From assembly GCA_900540045.1 (NCBI GenBank), contig UQEF01000091.1, positions 1 through 11,440 of the forward strand: a DNA stretch of 11,440 nucleotides. Direction: 5' to 3'. Positions within the stretch are counted from its first letter, which is position 1, and each line of letters starts with the position of its first letter. A program made the position numbers and the translations under genes. Under the pieces are notes generated by a model. The model did not search any database. It saw only the letters and a program-made list of their open reading frames with translations, and was not told the origin of the DNA. Below, piece by piece: positions 1 to 7,304 of this stretch. Origin of the DNA: an uncultured Eubacteriales bacterium. GTDB taxonomy: Bacteria > Bacillota > Clostridia > Christensenellales > Aristaeellaceae.

Positions 1-21
1 TAAAGATGGTAAATTGAAACG

Positions 22-27
22 AAGGAG
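22..27 (+). promoter_or_regulatory. Shine-Dalgarno site for the DUF1294 gene
   Basis: AAGGAG lies 8 nt before the ATA codon at 36-38 and 10 nt before the out-of-frame ATG at 38-40. It is the main support for translation starting here. The DUF1294 reading frame is closed by a TGA at 15-17, so the start must lie between 18 and roughly 50, and no ATG, GTG or TTG occurs in that frame there. Confidence 0.6.
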
Positions 28-35
28 AAGGGAAA

Positions 36-293
36 ATATGGACGTACCTGGCGTGCGTCAACGCCGCCGCGTTTCTCGCCTTTGCCGCCGACAAGGCCAG
101 GGCGGCGCTGGGCCGTTTTCGCATCCGGGAGACGGCGCTGCTGGGCCTGGCGCTGGCGGGCGGCGCGCTGGGCGCCCTGGCGGCCATGCACCTGTGCCGC
201 CACAAGATCCGCACGCCGCGCTTCGCGTGGGGCGTGCCGGTGCTGCTGGCGGTGCAGTGCGCGCTGCTTGCATGGGGGAGCGCGATGGGGTGA
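36..293 (+). CDS. DUF1294 family small membrane protein with an ATA start
   Basis: The frame reads WTYLACVNAAAFLAFAADKA near the start, continues through RFRIRE, GGALGALAAMHLCRHK and TPRF, and ends at TGA 291-293 (85 residues). This is the DUF1294 pattern as I know it: a first membrane helix ending in DK, an RIxE motif, a glycine-rich second helix, the RHKxxxPxF motif, and a third helix (about residues 66-83). Length is normal for the family. The function of DUF1294 is unknown; it is presumably in the inner membrane. No ATG, GTG or TTG exists in frame before the conserved N-terminus. The likeliest start is ATA at 36-38, 8 nt after AAGGAG, overlapping an out-of-frame ATG at 38-40. A G-to-A change or base-call error at 38 would explain it (ATG TGG would become ATA TGG). 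The alternatives are a true AUA start or a CTG start at 48-50. Family assignment is firm; the start is uncertain. Confidence 0.85.
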   Translation: MWTYLACVNAAAFLAFAADKARAALGRFRIRETALLGLALAGGALGALAAMHLCRHKIRTPRFAWGVPVLLAVQCALLAWGSAMG

Positions 294-518
294 GGCGGCA
301 GGACGCCGCAGAAAAACGAAAAGTTGGAGCTTTGGTATATATGACAGAAAAATTCGATGTCGTCATCAAAATCCCTGATGGATTGACAGCCCGCGTGCCC
401 CGCGAGCGTCGTACATTATTTTCGTGTGCCGGAAAAAAGAGGCAGGCCCTGCGCCCGCCCGTTCATTGTATGGATGACGGTTTTCCGCAAAACAGGGAAA
501 CAAAGGAGGCATTGAACG

Positions 519-1085
519 ATGAAAAGACGAATCTGCGCGCTTTTGGCGGCGCTGCTGCTCTTTGGCGCGGCGGCGTCGGCGGCCCCGGCCCCTCTGCCGG
601 AGGGCATGGCGTATCTGGCCGCGTGCCGGGTGGAGGGGGAAACCACCGGGGGCGTGACGTTTGCCGTGACGCAGGCGGCGTATGACGGGGCGTCTCTCAC
701 CCTCGAGGTGCTTCTGACGCCCAACGACGGGAACACGGCCCTCATGGACAACCAGGTGGAGGTGCCCCCGGAGGACAGCTGGTTCCTCCGGGAAAAGGAG
801 AAGGCGGCCGCGCTGGGCGACAGGGTGCTGGGCGTGGTGTGCGACATCGGCGGCCTCACGGACGAAAAGGGCAACAACCTCGCCCTGGAATACCGGTGCA
901 CGCCCGCGCGCAGGGGCCGGACCATGACGTATACCTTCGAGGTCCCCCTCAAGAACGCGCCCGAATCGGCGCAGGTGGAGCTGTATTTCGGCGTCAACGA
1001 GGACCTGGGCTTCCGCTTTGAGCAGGACGCGTGCCTGCTGCTGCGCGTGCCGCTCCCCGCCCTCGTCCCCCTGACGGCAGCCTGA
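519..1085 (+). CDS. Secreted protein of unknown function with a signal peptide
   Basis: I do not recognise this 188-residue protein. It begins MKRR, then a hydrophobic core (residues 5-19) and an ASA-A site near residues 21/22, so export through Sec with signal peptidase I cleavage is likely. There is no lipobox cysteine at the cleavage site. The mature part is about 165 residues with alternating hydrophobic and polar stretches (around 46-66 and 134-159), suggesting a small beta-rich, perhaps Ig-like, domain. Four cysteines (36, 108, 127, 172) follow the signal peptide and could form disulfides. The start is well supported: AAAGGAGG at 502-509 lies 9 nt before the ATG. No long hydrophobic anchor follows the signal peptide. 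It is followed 3 nt after its stop by a strong hairpin terminator, so it ends its transcription unit. It could be a cell-wall-associated or extracellular protein; nothing ties it to arabinose use. Confidence 0.75.
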   Translation: MKRRICALLAALLLFGAAASAAPAPLPEGMAYLAACRVEGETTGGVTFAVTQAAYDGASLTLEVLLTPNDGNTALMDNQVEVPPEDSWFLREKEKAAALGDRVLGVVCDIGGLTDEKGNNLALEYRCTPARRGRTMTYTFEVPLKNAPESAQVELYFGVNEDLGFRFEQDACLLLRVPLPALVPLTAA

Positions 1086-1088
1086 CGC

Positions 1089-1140
1089 AAAAACCCCCGC
1101 CTCCCGGCGCATCTGCGCGCCGGGAGGCGGGGGTGTTTCG
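1089..1140. terminator. Bidirectional intrinsic terminator between convergent genes
   Basis: A perfect 17-bp GC-rich stem (1094-1110 with 1117-1133) closes a 6-nt loop. Five As lie on its left (1089-1093) and TGTTTCG on its right. Read on the minus strand, the hairpin is followed by TTTTT, a standard terminator for the araD end of the operon. Read on the plus strand, the U-tract is weak, but the stem is strong and lies just after the secreted-protein stop. One structure probably serves both convergent units. Confidence 0.85.
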
Positions 1141-1151
1141 TACGGAAGGGT

Positions 1152-1847
1152 TTACCGCTGCCCGTAATAGGCGTTGGGGCCGTGCTTGCGCTGGAAGTGC
1201 TTCTCCAGCACATGCGCGGGCGCGGGGGCGGCGTCGGGGTCGATCTGCACGGTATAGAGGGCCATGCGGGCGACCTCCTCCAGCACCACGGCATGGTACA
1301 CGGCCTGCGCCGCGTCCTTGCCCCAGGCAAAGGGGCCGTGGTTGCGGCAGATCACGCCGGGCACATGCACGGGGTTGATGTTTCGGGTCTGGAAGGTTTC
1401 CACGATCACCACGCCGGTGTTGTGCTCGTAGCCCGCATTGACCTCCTCGGGGGTCAGGCTGCGCGCGCAGGGCACGGGGCCGTGGAAGTAGTCGGCGTGG
1501 GTGGTGCCGTAGCAGGGGATGTCGCGCCCGGCCTGTGCCCAGCCCACCGCGTGCGGGCTGTGGGTGTGCACGATGCCGCCCAGCTCGGGAAACGCCTTGT
1601 AGAGCACCAGATGGGTCTTGGTGTCGGAGGAGGGGTTGAGGTTTCCTTCGACCACCTTGCCGTCCAGGGAGATCACGACCAGCTTGCCGGGGGTCAGGTC
1701 CTCATAGGACACGCCGGAGGGCTTGATGACGATCAGCCCCTTTTCCCGGTCGATGCCGGACACATTGCCCCACGTATAGGTGACAAGGCCGCGGCGGGGC
1801 AGTTCCATGTTGGCCTCATAGACGGCCTGTTTGAGAAATTCCAGCAT
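1152..1847 (-). CDS. araD: L-ribulose-5-phosphate 4-epimerase
   Basis: This cytoplasmic enzyme interconverts L-ribulose 5-phosphate and D-xylulose 5-phosphate, the last step of the arabinose pathway, by metal-dependent retro-aldol chemistry (class II aldolase/AraD fold). The 231 residues match AraD closely in length. Active-site positions known from E. coli AraD are all present, mostly shifted by one: Asn28 in WGN, Lys42 in KPSG, the phosphate-binding NPSSDT (71-76) with Asp75, zinc ligands His94 and His96 in HTHS and His170 in NHGPF, Asp119, and a C-terminal Tyr228. The start is fixed by AGGAGG (minus strand of 1853-1858), 5 nt before the ATG. It is the last gene of the operon, 90 bp after araA, with a strong intercistronic hairpin between. 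The sequence fits AraD better than SgbE or UlaF because araA is adjacent. No defects are seen. Confidence 0.96.
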   Translation of the reverse strand: MLEFLKQAVYEANMELPRRGLVTYTWGNVSGIDREKGLIVIKPSGVSYEDLTPGKLVVISLDGKVVEGNLNPSSDTKTHLVLYKAFPELGGIVHTHSPHAVGWAQAGRDIPCYGTTHADYFHGPVPCARSLTPEEVNAGYEHNTGVVIVETFQTRNINPVHVPGVICRNHGPFAWGKDAAQAVYHAVVLEEVARMALYTVQIDPDAAPAPAHVLEKHFQRKHGPNAYYGQR

Positions 1848-1867
1848 AAAAGCCTCCTGCGATGATT

Positions 1868-1915
1868 GTCCGGGCGGGCCGGCGGGGGGAAGGGCCCCGC
1901 CGGCCTCGCCCGGAC
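1868..1915. other. Intercistronic GC hairpin between araA and araD
   Basis: The arms at 1868-1887 and 1895-1915 pair over 20 bp with a single bulged base, around a 7-nt loop. On the minus strand the hairpin lies between the araA stop and the araD ribosome binding site. It is followed by AATCATCGC rather than Us, so it is unlikely to be a rho-independent terminator. An RNA stability or processing element protecting the araA 3' end is the best inference. Confidence 0.7.
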
Positions 1916-1937
1916 GTGTAAAATGGGGCCGGAACCG

Positions 1938-3413
1938 TTATTTCAGCTTCCACGCGAGGTCGGAGAGGAACAGGTCATGCTCCAGCCCCTCCACGGTGGT
2001 GTCCCTGGTGATGTGCACAAACTCGATGTCCATCATGCGGGCCCAGTCGCGCATCTGCCCGGCGGTCACATCGTAGCTGAGCACCGTGTGGTGCGCGCCG
2101 CCGGCGGTGATCCAGCAGGTCAGGCCGGTGGTGAGGTCGGGCATGGCGCGCCACATCACGCGGGCCACGGGCAGGTTGGGCATGTCCATGATGGGCTTGA
2201 CGCACTCGATGTCCTGGCAGATCAGGCGCAGGCGGCCGCCCATGTCGATGAGGCTGACGACGATGGCCTTGCCCGCGTGCCCCTCAAAGACCAGACGGGC
2301 GGGCGGCTCGCGGTCGCCGATGCCCAGCGGATGCACCTCGATGCGGGGCTTTTCCGCCGCCACCGAGGGGCAGACCTCCAGCATGTGCGCGCCCAGGCTG
2401 TACTCCTGACCCTCGACCAGATGGTAGGTGTAGTCCTCCATGAAGGCGGTGCCGCCGGTCTGGCCCTCGCTCATGGCCTTGAGGATGGCGGTCATAGCGG
2501 CCACCTTCCAGTCGCCCTCGCCGCCGTAGCCGTAGCCCAGCGCCATCAGGTGCTGGCTGGCCAGACCCGGCAGCTGCTTCATGCCGTAGAGGTCCTGGAA
2601 GGTGTTGGAGAAGGCCTTGCAGCCCTCCTTGTCCAGCATCTTCTTCATGGCGATCTCCTCGCGCGCCTGATAGCGCACGGTTTCGAGGTCGTCGGTCGCA
2701 AAGTCGTAGGTGGCGCGGTAGAGGTTCATCAATTCGTCGATCTCCACGTCGGTGACGGCGTTCATGGCCTCCACCAGCGTGCCCACGGGCCAGGTGTTGA
2801 CCTGCCAGCCCAGCTTGGCCTGCACCTCGACCTTGTCGCCCTCGGTCACGGCTACCTCGCGCATGTTGTCGCCAAAGCGCATCACCTTGAGCTGCTTGGA
2901 GAACGCCACGCCCACCGCGGCGCGCATCCAGTCGCCCAGCTGACGAAGGACCTTCTCATCCTGCCAGTAGCCCGCGATCACCTTGCGCGGCATGCGCAGG
3001 CGGGCGGCGATGAACCCGTGCTCGCGGTCGCCGTGGGCGGCCTGGTTGAGGTTCATGAAGTCCATGTCGATCTCCTCGTTGGGGATCTCGCGGTTGTACT
3101 GGGTGGCGAAGTGGCAGTAGGGCTTTTGCAGGTCCACAAAGCCGTTGATCCACATCTTGGAGGGGCTGAAGGTGTGGCACCAGGTGATGATGCCCGCGCA
3201 GGCCGGCTGATAGTTGGCCTCGCGCACCACGTCGGAGATCTCCTTCTGCGTCTTGGCGGTCACCTTGTAGACCACCTTGCAGGGGAGCTTTCCGGACGCG
3301 TTCATCCAGTCGGCCATCTCGGCGGCGCGGCGGGCGACGGTTTCCAGCACTTCGGGGCCATAGAGGAACTGGCTGCCGACCACAAACCAGAATTCATACT
3401 GCTTCATGCTCAT
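1938..3413 (-). CDS. araA: L-arabinose isomerase
   Basis: Cytoplasmic, metal-dependent isomerisation of L-arabinose to L-ribulose, the first step of the pathway. At 491 residues it is about the family length (E. coli 500). It opens with the typical FWFVVGSQFLYGPEVL (residues 8-23) and has the WCHTFSPSKMWINGF segment (78-92) and the QYNREIP loop (105-111). The metal ligands known from AraA are seen: Glu299 in GGEGDWK, Glu326 in FMEDYTYH, His343 in GAHMLEVCPS, and a histidine in GGAHHT (441-442). The start is the ATG at 3411-3413. GGAAGGA on the minus strand lies about 7 nt upstream, which favours it over a second ATG two codons later. It follows the kinase gene by 43 bp and precedes araD, giving kinase-isomerase-epimerase order. 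Nothing is missing or truncated. Confidence 0.97.
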   Translation of the reverse strand: MSMKQYEFWFVVGSQFLYGPEVLETVARRAAEMADWMNASGKLPCKVVYKVTAKTQKEISDVVREANYQPACAGIITWCHTFSPSKMWINGFVDLQKPYCHFATQYNREIPNEEIDMDFMNLNQAAHGDREHGFIAARLRMPRKVIAGYWQDEKVLRQLGDWMRAAVGVAFSKQLKVMRFGDNMREVAVTEGDKVEVQAKLGWQVNTWPVGTLVEAMNAVTDVEIDELMNLYRATYDFATDDLETVRYQAREEIAMKKMLDKEGCKAFSNTFQDLYGMKQLPGLASQHLMALGYGYGGEGDWKVAAMTAILKAMSEGQTGGTAFMEDYTYHLVEGQEYSLGAHMLEVCPSVAAEKPRIEVHPLGIGDREPPARLVFEGHAGKAIVVSLIDMGGRLRLICQDIECVKPIMDMPNLPVARVMWRAMPDLTTGLTCWITAGGAHHTVLSYDVTAGQMRDWARMMDIEFVHITRDTTVEGLEHDLFLSDLAWKLK

Positions 3414-3456
3414 GGGGTTGTCCTTCCTTTCGGTATGCGGGGAACGCGGCCCCCGC

Positions 3457-5055
3457 TTATTTCAGATGGGATACGGCGGCGCGCTCGGCCTCCAGCGCCT
3501 GCGTGAAGCGGCGCGTGTAGGCCTCGAAGCCCTCGTGGTCCGCCGGATCGGGATCGAGGGTGATGCCGCTCGCGCCCGCGAACACCTTGTCTTTGAGGTA
3601 GGCTTCCAGCGTTTCGCCGGCCTCGCGGCGCACGCGGTAGGCCGCCAAAAGCGCCATGCCCCAGGGGCCGCCCTCGCCCGCAGTGGCCATCACCGAGACG
3701 GGCACGTTCAGCGCCCCGGCCAAAAGCTGCTGCGCGGTGCCGGGCGTCTTGAAGAAGCCGCCGTGGCCCAGCAGCGCGTCCATGCGCACATGCTCGTCCG
3801 CCAGAATGTCCATGCCGATCTTCAGCGTCACGATCGCGCCGTAGACCAGCGAGCGCGCCAGATTGGCAAAGGAGAGGGCCGTGCCGGGCATGCGCACCAT
3901 CATGGGCCGCCCCTCCTCCAGCCCCGTCACGGGCTCGCCGGAGAGGTACCCCACGTTGATCAGCCCGCCGCAGTCCTTCTGGCCCAGCATGGCGGTTTCA
4001 AACAGCGTGGTGTACACGTCGCCCTTGTTCATCGAAAGCCCCGCCGCCTGCGCAAAGCCGTAGAGCGCATCGGCCCAGGCGTTGATGTCGCTGGTGCAGT
4101 TGTTGCAGTGCACCATGGCCACGGGCCGCCCGGTGGGGGTGGTGACCATGTCGATTTCGGGATAGACCTTGCTCAGCGGCTTTTCCAGCACCACCATGGC
4201 AAAGACCGACGTGCCCGCCGATACGTTGCCCGTGCGCTCGGCCACGCTGTTGGTGGCGGCCATGCCGGTGCCCGCGTCGCCTTCCGGCGGGCACAGCGGC
4301 GCGCCCGCTTCCAGCGCGCCCGTGGGGTCCAGCAGCCGCGCGCCCGCCTCGGTCAGGCGCCCCGCGTCCTCGCCGGCGCCCAGCACCTCGGGCAAAATAT
4401 CGCGCAGCTTCCACGGATAGCCCTTCGCCGCGGTCTTCGCGTCAAACGCCGCGAGCATCCCCGCGTCATAGTCGCCGGTCTCGCTGTCGATGGGGAACAT
4501 GCCCGACGCGTCGCCCACGCCCAGCGCCTTCACGCCCGTCAGCTTCCAGTGCACATAGCCTGCCAGCGTGGTCAGGAAGGCGATGTCCCTCACGTGCTCC
4601 TCGCCGCTTAAAATGGCCTGATACAGGTGCGCGATGCTCCAGCGCTGGGGAATGTTGAAGGAAAACAGCGCCGTCAGCTCCTCCGCGGCCTTGGCGGTCA
4701 TGGTGTTGCGCCAGGTGCGGAAGGGGGCCAGCTGGTTGCCCGCCGCGTCAAAGGGCAGGTAGCCGTGCATCATGGCCGAGACGCCCACGGCCTCCAGCCG
4801 CGCGAGGGGCTCGCCGCAGGCTTCCAGCGTGTTTTTGGCCAGGTCCGCGTATGCGTCCTGGATGCCCGCCCACACGTCGTCCAGATGATAGGTCCACACC
4901 CCGTCTTCCAGACGGTTTTCCCAGTCGTGCGCGCCCATGGCCACGGGCGCGTGATCCGGTCCGATCAGCACCGCCTTGATGCGCGTGGAGCCCAGCTCGA
5001 TGCCCAGCGCGCAGCGTCCCTCGCGGACCCACGCGGCCTGCTCCTGCATTTGCAT
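3457..5055 (-). CDS. FGGY-family carbohydrate kinase, probable L-ribulokinase
   Basis: Probably phosphorylates L-ribulose with ATP to give L-ribulose 5-phosphate; the role is inferred from its position before araA and araD. The 532-residue protein shows the FGGY plan: ATP-phosphate motif [14 protein letters not shown] (18-31), substrate-side MMHG (95-98), a [12 protein letters not shown] segment (259-270) where Asp260 is the likely catalytic base, a second phosphate motif NVSAGTSVF (277-285), and a C-terminal adenosine motif around [10 protein letters not shown]. It does not look like classical E. coli or B. subtilis AraB. A separate ribulokinase type called AraK has been reported in Clostridium acetobutylicum, and this may be of that kind. 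The usual FGGY W-x-D-x-R stretch reads WRNT (115-118). The frame stays open for 128 codons upstream into the permease gene, but AAGGAGGG lies 8 nt before the ATG at 5053-5055 and the preceding residues are unrelated, so that start is chosen. Xylulokinase-like activity is the main alternative. Confidence 0.9.
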   Translation of the reverse strand: MQMQEQAAWVREGRCALGIELGSTRIKAVLIGPDHAPVAMGAHDWENRLEDGVWTYHLDDVWAGIQDAYADLAKNTLEACGEPLARLEAVGVSAMMHGYLPFDAAGNQLAPFRTWRNTMTAKAAEELTALFSFNIPQRWSIAHLYQAILSGEEHVRDIAFLTTLAGYVHWKLTGVKALGVGDASGMFPIDSETGDYDAGMLAAFDAKTAAKGYPWKLRDILPEVLGAGEDAGRLTEAGARLLDPTGALEAGAPLCPPEGDAGTGMAATNSVAERTGNVSAGTSVFAMVVLEKPLSKVYPEIDMVTTPTGRPVAMVHCNNCTSDINAWADALYGFAQAAGLSMNKGDVYTTLFETAMLGQKDCGGLINVGYLSGEPVTGLEEGRPMMVRMPGTALSFANLARSLVYGAIVTLKIGMDILADEHVRMDALLGHGGFFKTPGTAQQLLAGALNVPVSVMATAGEGGPWGMALLAAYRVRREAGETLEAYLKDKVFAGASGITLDPDPADHEGFEAYTRRFTQALEAERAAVSHLK

Positions 5056-5063
5056 ATTCTGTT

Positions 5064-5071
5064 CCCTCCTT
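5064..5071 (-). promoter_or_regulatory. Ribosome binding site that fixes the kinase start
   Basis: AAGGAGGG on the minus strand lies 8 nt before the ATG at 5053-5055 and 14 nt before a second ATG two codons later. It rules out the long upstream open extension, which only mirrors the permease gene in another frame. Confidence 0.85.
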
Positions 5072-5135
5072 GAAAGATGGTTATCCCATGTGATATTCGA
5101 TGGACGGCCCCGCGGTTCCTCTTTCACAGACAGAT

Positions 5136-5160
5136 CCCCTGCGGGACCTGCCCGCAGGGG
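5136..5160. other. Intercistronic hairpin between permease and kinase genes
   Basis: A perfect 10-bp stem (CCCCTGCGGG at 5136-5145 with its complement at 5151-5160) closes a 5-nt loop in the 122-bp gap after the YjfF-like gene. On the minus strand it is followed by GATCTGTCTG, without a U-tract, so it is not a standard terminator. It lies at the border between transport and catabolic genes and could partly separate the two or stabilise the transporter mRNA 3' end. Confidence 0.65.
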
Positions 5161-5177
5161 CATGAGGGGGCCGGGGA

Positions 5178-6224
5178 TCAGCTGCGGCGCGCCTTGACCT
5201 TGGCGAAGATCGCCTGCAGCACGATGAAGAAGCACAGCAGCAGCGCCGTGACCACGTTGGGCCAGGAGGAGCTGAGCTTGCCGTTGGTTTTGACCAGCGA
5301 GGAGATGGTGCCGTTGATGAGCACCCCGAAGAAGGAGCCGAACACGTTGCCCACGCCGCCGGTGAGGAGCGTGCCGCCGATGACGGCGGAGGAGATGGCG
5401 TCCATCTCCAGACCCAGGGCCTGGCGGGTGGTGCCGCACATGGTGTTGAGCACATAGCAGATGGCGCCGATGGAGGTGAGCACCGAGCAGAAGATGTGGG
5501 CGTTGAAGCGGGTGCGGCGCACGTCCAGGCCCATGAGGGCGGCGCTCTGCTGGTTGCCGCCCACGGCGTAGAGGCTGCGGCCGAAGCGCGTGTAGCGCAG
5601 GATGAAGAAGGTGGCGACGAGCACCAGCAGGGCGATGATCACGTAGATGCTGACGTTGGGCACCATGAGCTTGCCCTTTTTGTTCAGGTACGCGCCGATC
5701 TCAAAGGGCATGTTGAATTTCATCATGGACAGCTCCGTCATCAGGGAGCTGGAGGTGATGGATACCTGCTGGGTGGAGATCACGGCCGTCATGCCGCGGG
5801 CGAAGAACATGCCCGCCATGGTCACGATGAAGGGCTGGATGCCAAGGTACCCCACGCAATAGCCTTGAATGATGCCGAACACCACGCCGATGACCAGCAT
5901 CAGCGGGATGAGCAGCTGGGCGGGCAGGCCCCAGGACTCCACGCCCACGGCCAGGAACATGCACTCCATGGCGATCACCGCGCCCACGGAGATGTCGATG
6001 CCGCCGGTGATCATCACGGCGGTCATGCCGCAGGTCACGCAGATGAGGCCGGCGTTGTTCTTGAGAATGTCCAGGAAGGTTTGCAGCTTGGTAAAGCCCT
6101 TGTCCGCGTAGGCGATGCAGCCCGCGGCGTACATCACCACAAACAGGCCGATGGTCAGCAGCAGCAGAATGGTGTTGCTGTTCATGCTCTTCTTTTCTTT
6201 GACAGCAGGTTTGGCGTGAATCAT
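5178..6224 (-). CDS. yjfF: Sugar ABC transporter permease, YjfF-like
   Basis: An inner-membrane permease subunit of a CUT2-type sugar ABC transporter, likely paired as a heterodimer with the YtfT-like gene upstream. The 348 residues are mostly hydrophobic, with about 8-10 membrane helices. Family motifs are clear: [16 protein letters not shown] (66-81), [32 protein letters not shown], and the [20 protein letters not shown] stretch that contacts the ATPase. These agree more closely with E. coli YjfF than with RbsC or XylH. The start ATG overlaps the upstream stop as ATGA (6221-6224), with GGGAGG about 7 nt before it, indicating translational coupling. An internal Met14 has a weaker ribosome site. 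E. coli YjfF works with YtfQRT on galactofuranose; here the araBAD-like genes suggest an arabinose substrate. Confidence 0.92.
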   Translation of the reverse strand: MIHAKPAVKEKKSMNSNTILLLLTIGLFVVMYAAGCIAYADKGFTKLQTFLDILKNNAGLICVTCGMTAVMITGGIDISVGAVIAMECMFLAVGVESWGLPAQLLIPLMLVIGVVFGIIQGYCVGYLGIQPFIVTMAGMFFARGMTAVISTQQVSITSSSLMTELSMMKFNMPFEIGAYLNKKGKLMVPNVSIYVIIALLVLVATFFILRYTRFGRSLYAVGGNQQSAALMGLDVRRTRFNAHIFCSVLTSIGAICYVLNTMCGTTRQALGLEMDAISSAVIGGTLLTGGVGNVFGSFFGVLINGTISSLVKTNGKLSSSWPNVVTALLLCFFIVLQAIFAKVKARRS

Positions 6225-7297
6225 GCCTGCGCCTCCCTTCCGGCGTTCATCATGGCGTTCTTGACGGCGGCGCGCTTGGCGAAGTAGGCCTTGACCGCCG
6301 GCGACTGGATGGTGACGATCAGAATCACGATGACGGCCTTGAACACCGGGGCCTGCGCCGAGGACACGCCCAGCGCGTAGAGCGTGGTGGTGATGGCCTG
6401 AATGGTGTAGGCGCCGATGATGGAGCCGGACAGGCGGAACTTGCCGCCGCCCAGGCTGTTGCCGCCCAGGGCCACGGCCAGGATGGCGTCCATTTCAAGG
6501 TTGAGGCCGATGTTGTTGGTATCGGCGGAGTAGATGCGGCTGGTGGCCGTGATGCCCGCGATGCCCGCGAACAGGCCGCACACCACGTAGCAGATGAAGA
6601 TGATCGCCGCCGACTTGTAGCCGGAGATGCGGGCGGCTTCCTTGTTGATGCCCACGGCCTGCACATAGGTGCCCAAAGCGGTGAACTTGAGGACCAGCGC
6701 CGTGACCGCGATGCACAGCACCGTGATCAGGATGGGCGTGGGGAAGATCCAGCAGTAGCCGCCGAAGAACTTGAAGCTCTCGACGTTGATGTAGACGATG
6801 TTGCTGTTGCAAAGCAGCAGGCCGATGGCGCGTCCGGCGGAGTAGAGGATCAGCGTGGCCACCATGGGCTGGATCTTGAGCCCGGCCACCAGAAAGCCGT
6901 TGAAGGCGCCGCACAGGCAGGCCACCAGAATGCCGGCCACAACGCCCAGCCACAGGGGGATGGCGTACTCGCTGACGTTGACGTTGCCAAAGCCGGCCAG
7001 CAGCACGCAGCACACGCCGCCCGCCAGCGACATCACCGAGCCCACGGAGATGTCCGTGCCGGCGGAGGAGGAGACGACCAGCGTCATGCCCAGGGCGAGG
7101 ATGGCGGCCTCGCTGCCGCGGTTGAGGATGTCGATCAGGCGGCCGTAGAGGATGCCGTTGTTGATGGAGATGCTGAAGAAGTTAAAGGCCGGGTTGCCGT
7201 TGGCCACGTCGTAGATGATGTTGACCAGCATGACCAGCACCATGGAAAACAGGGGCAGGAACAGCTGGTTTTTGGTTACCTTTTTCACAAATGTCAT
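6221..7297 (-). CDS. ytfT: Sugar ABC transporter permease, YtfT-like
   Basis: The second CUT2 permease subunit, in the cytoplasmic membrane. The 358-residue protein has a short basic N-terminus (MTFVKKVTKN), a first helix near 12-30, and about 8-10 helices in all. Signature stretches match E. coli YtfT: IDILNRGSEAAILALGMTLV (55-74), AGTDISVG (79-86), LKIQPMVATLIL, VQAVGINKEAAR, and SADTNNIGLNLEMDAILAVALGG followed by GGGKFRLSGS. The usual TGGIDLSVG loop reads SSAGTDISVG here. The ATG at 7295-7297 lies 7 bp after the ATPase stop, with a GAGG-type ribosome site in that overlap zone. Its stop overlaps the YjfF-like start by 4 nt, so both permeases are probably made in equal amounts. Confidence 0.92.
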   Translation of the reverse strand: MTFVKKVTKNQLFLPLFSMVLVMLVNIIYDVANGNPAFNFFSISINNGILYGRLIDILNRGSEAAILALGMTLVVSSSAGTDISVGSVMSLAGGVCCVLLAGFGNVNVSEYAIPLWLGVVAGILVACLCGAFNGFLVAGLKIQPMVATLILYSAGRAIGLLLCNSNIVYINVESFKFFGGYCWIFPTPILITVLCIAVTALVLKFTALGTYVQAVGINKEAARISGYKSAAIIFICYVVCGLFAGIAGITATSRIYSADTNNIGLNLEMDAILAVALGGNSLGGGKFRLSGSIIGAYTIQAITTTLYALGVSSAQAPVFKAVIVILIVTIQSPAVKAYFAKRAAVKNAMMNAGREAQA

Positions 7298-7304
7298 CGT
7301 AGCC

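Noticed and set aside
294..412. Rho-independent terminator after the DUF1294 gene
   Set aside because: No stem followed by a T-run is seen between its stop and the next gene.
383..419. TTGACA box as promoter of the secreted-protein gene
   Set aside because: The nearest -10-like bases (TACATT) are 23 bp away; nothing suitable lies at 16-18 bp.
14..685. Plus-strand frame of 223 codons across the first two genes
   Set aside because: It conflicts with DUF1294 motifs in the neighbouring frame and with the signal-peptide gene at 519; arginine- and glycine-rich and unlike any family.
341..685. Possible small gene starting MTEKFDVVIKIPDG
   Set aside because: The first residues look plausible, but the ribosome site is poor (GGAG 11 nt away) and the frame runs on as a glycine-rich shadow into the secreted-protein gene.
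1866..3506. Long plus-strand open frame (546 codons) opposite araA
   Set aside because: It is antisense to a clear araA, rich in H, G, A and V as expected from the reverse of GC-rich codons, and has no family motifs.
5056..5439. 128-residue N-terminal extension of the kinase
   Set aside because: It overlaps the YjfF-like gene in another frame, is unlike FGGY proteins, and the internal ATG has a strong ribosome site.
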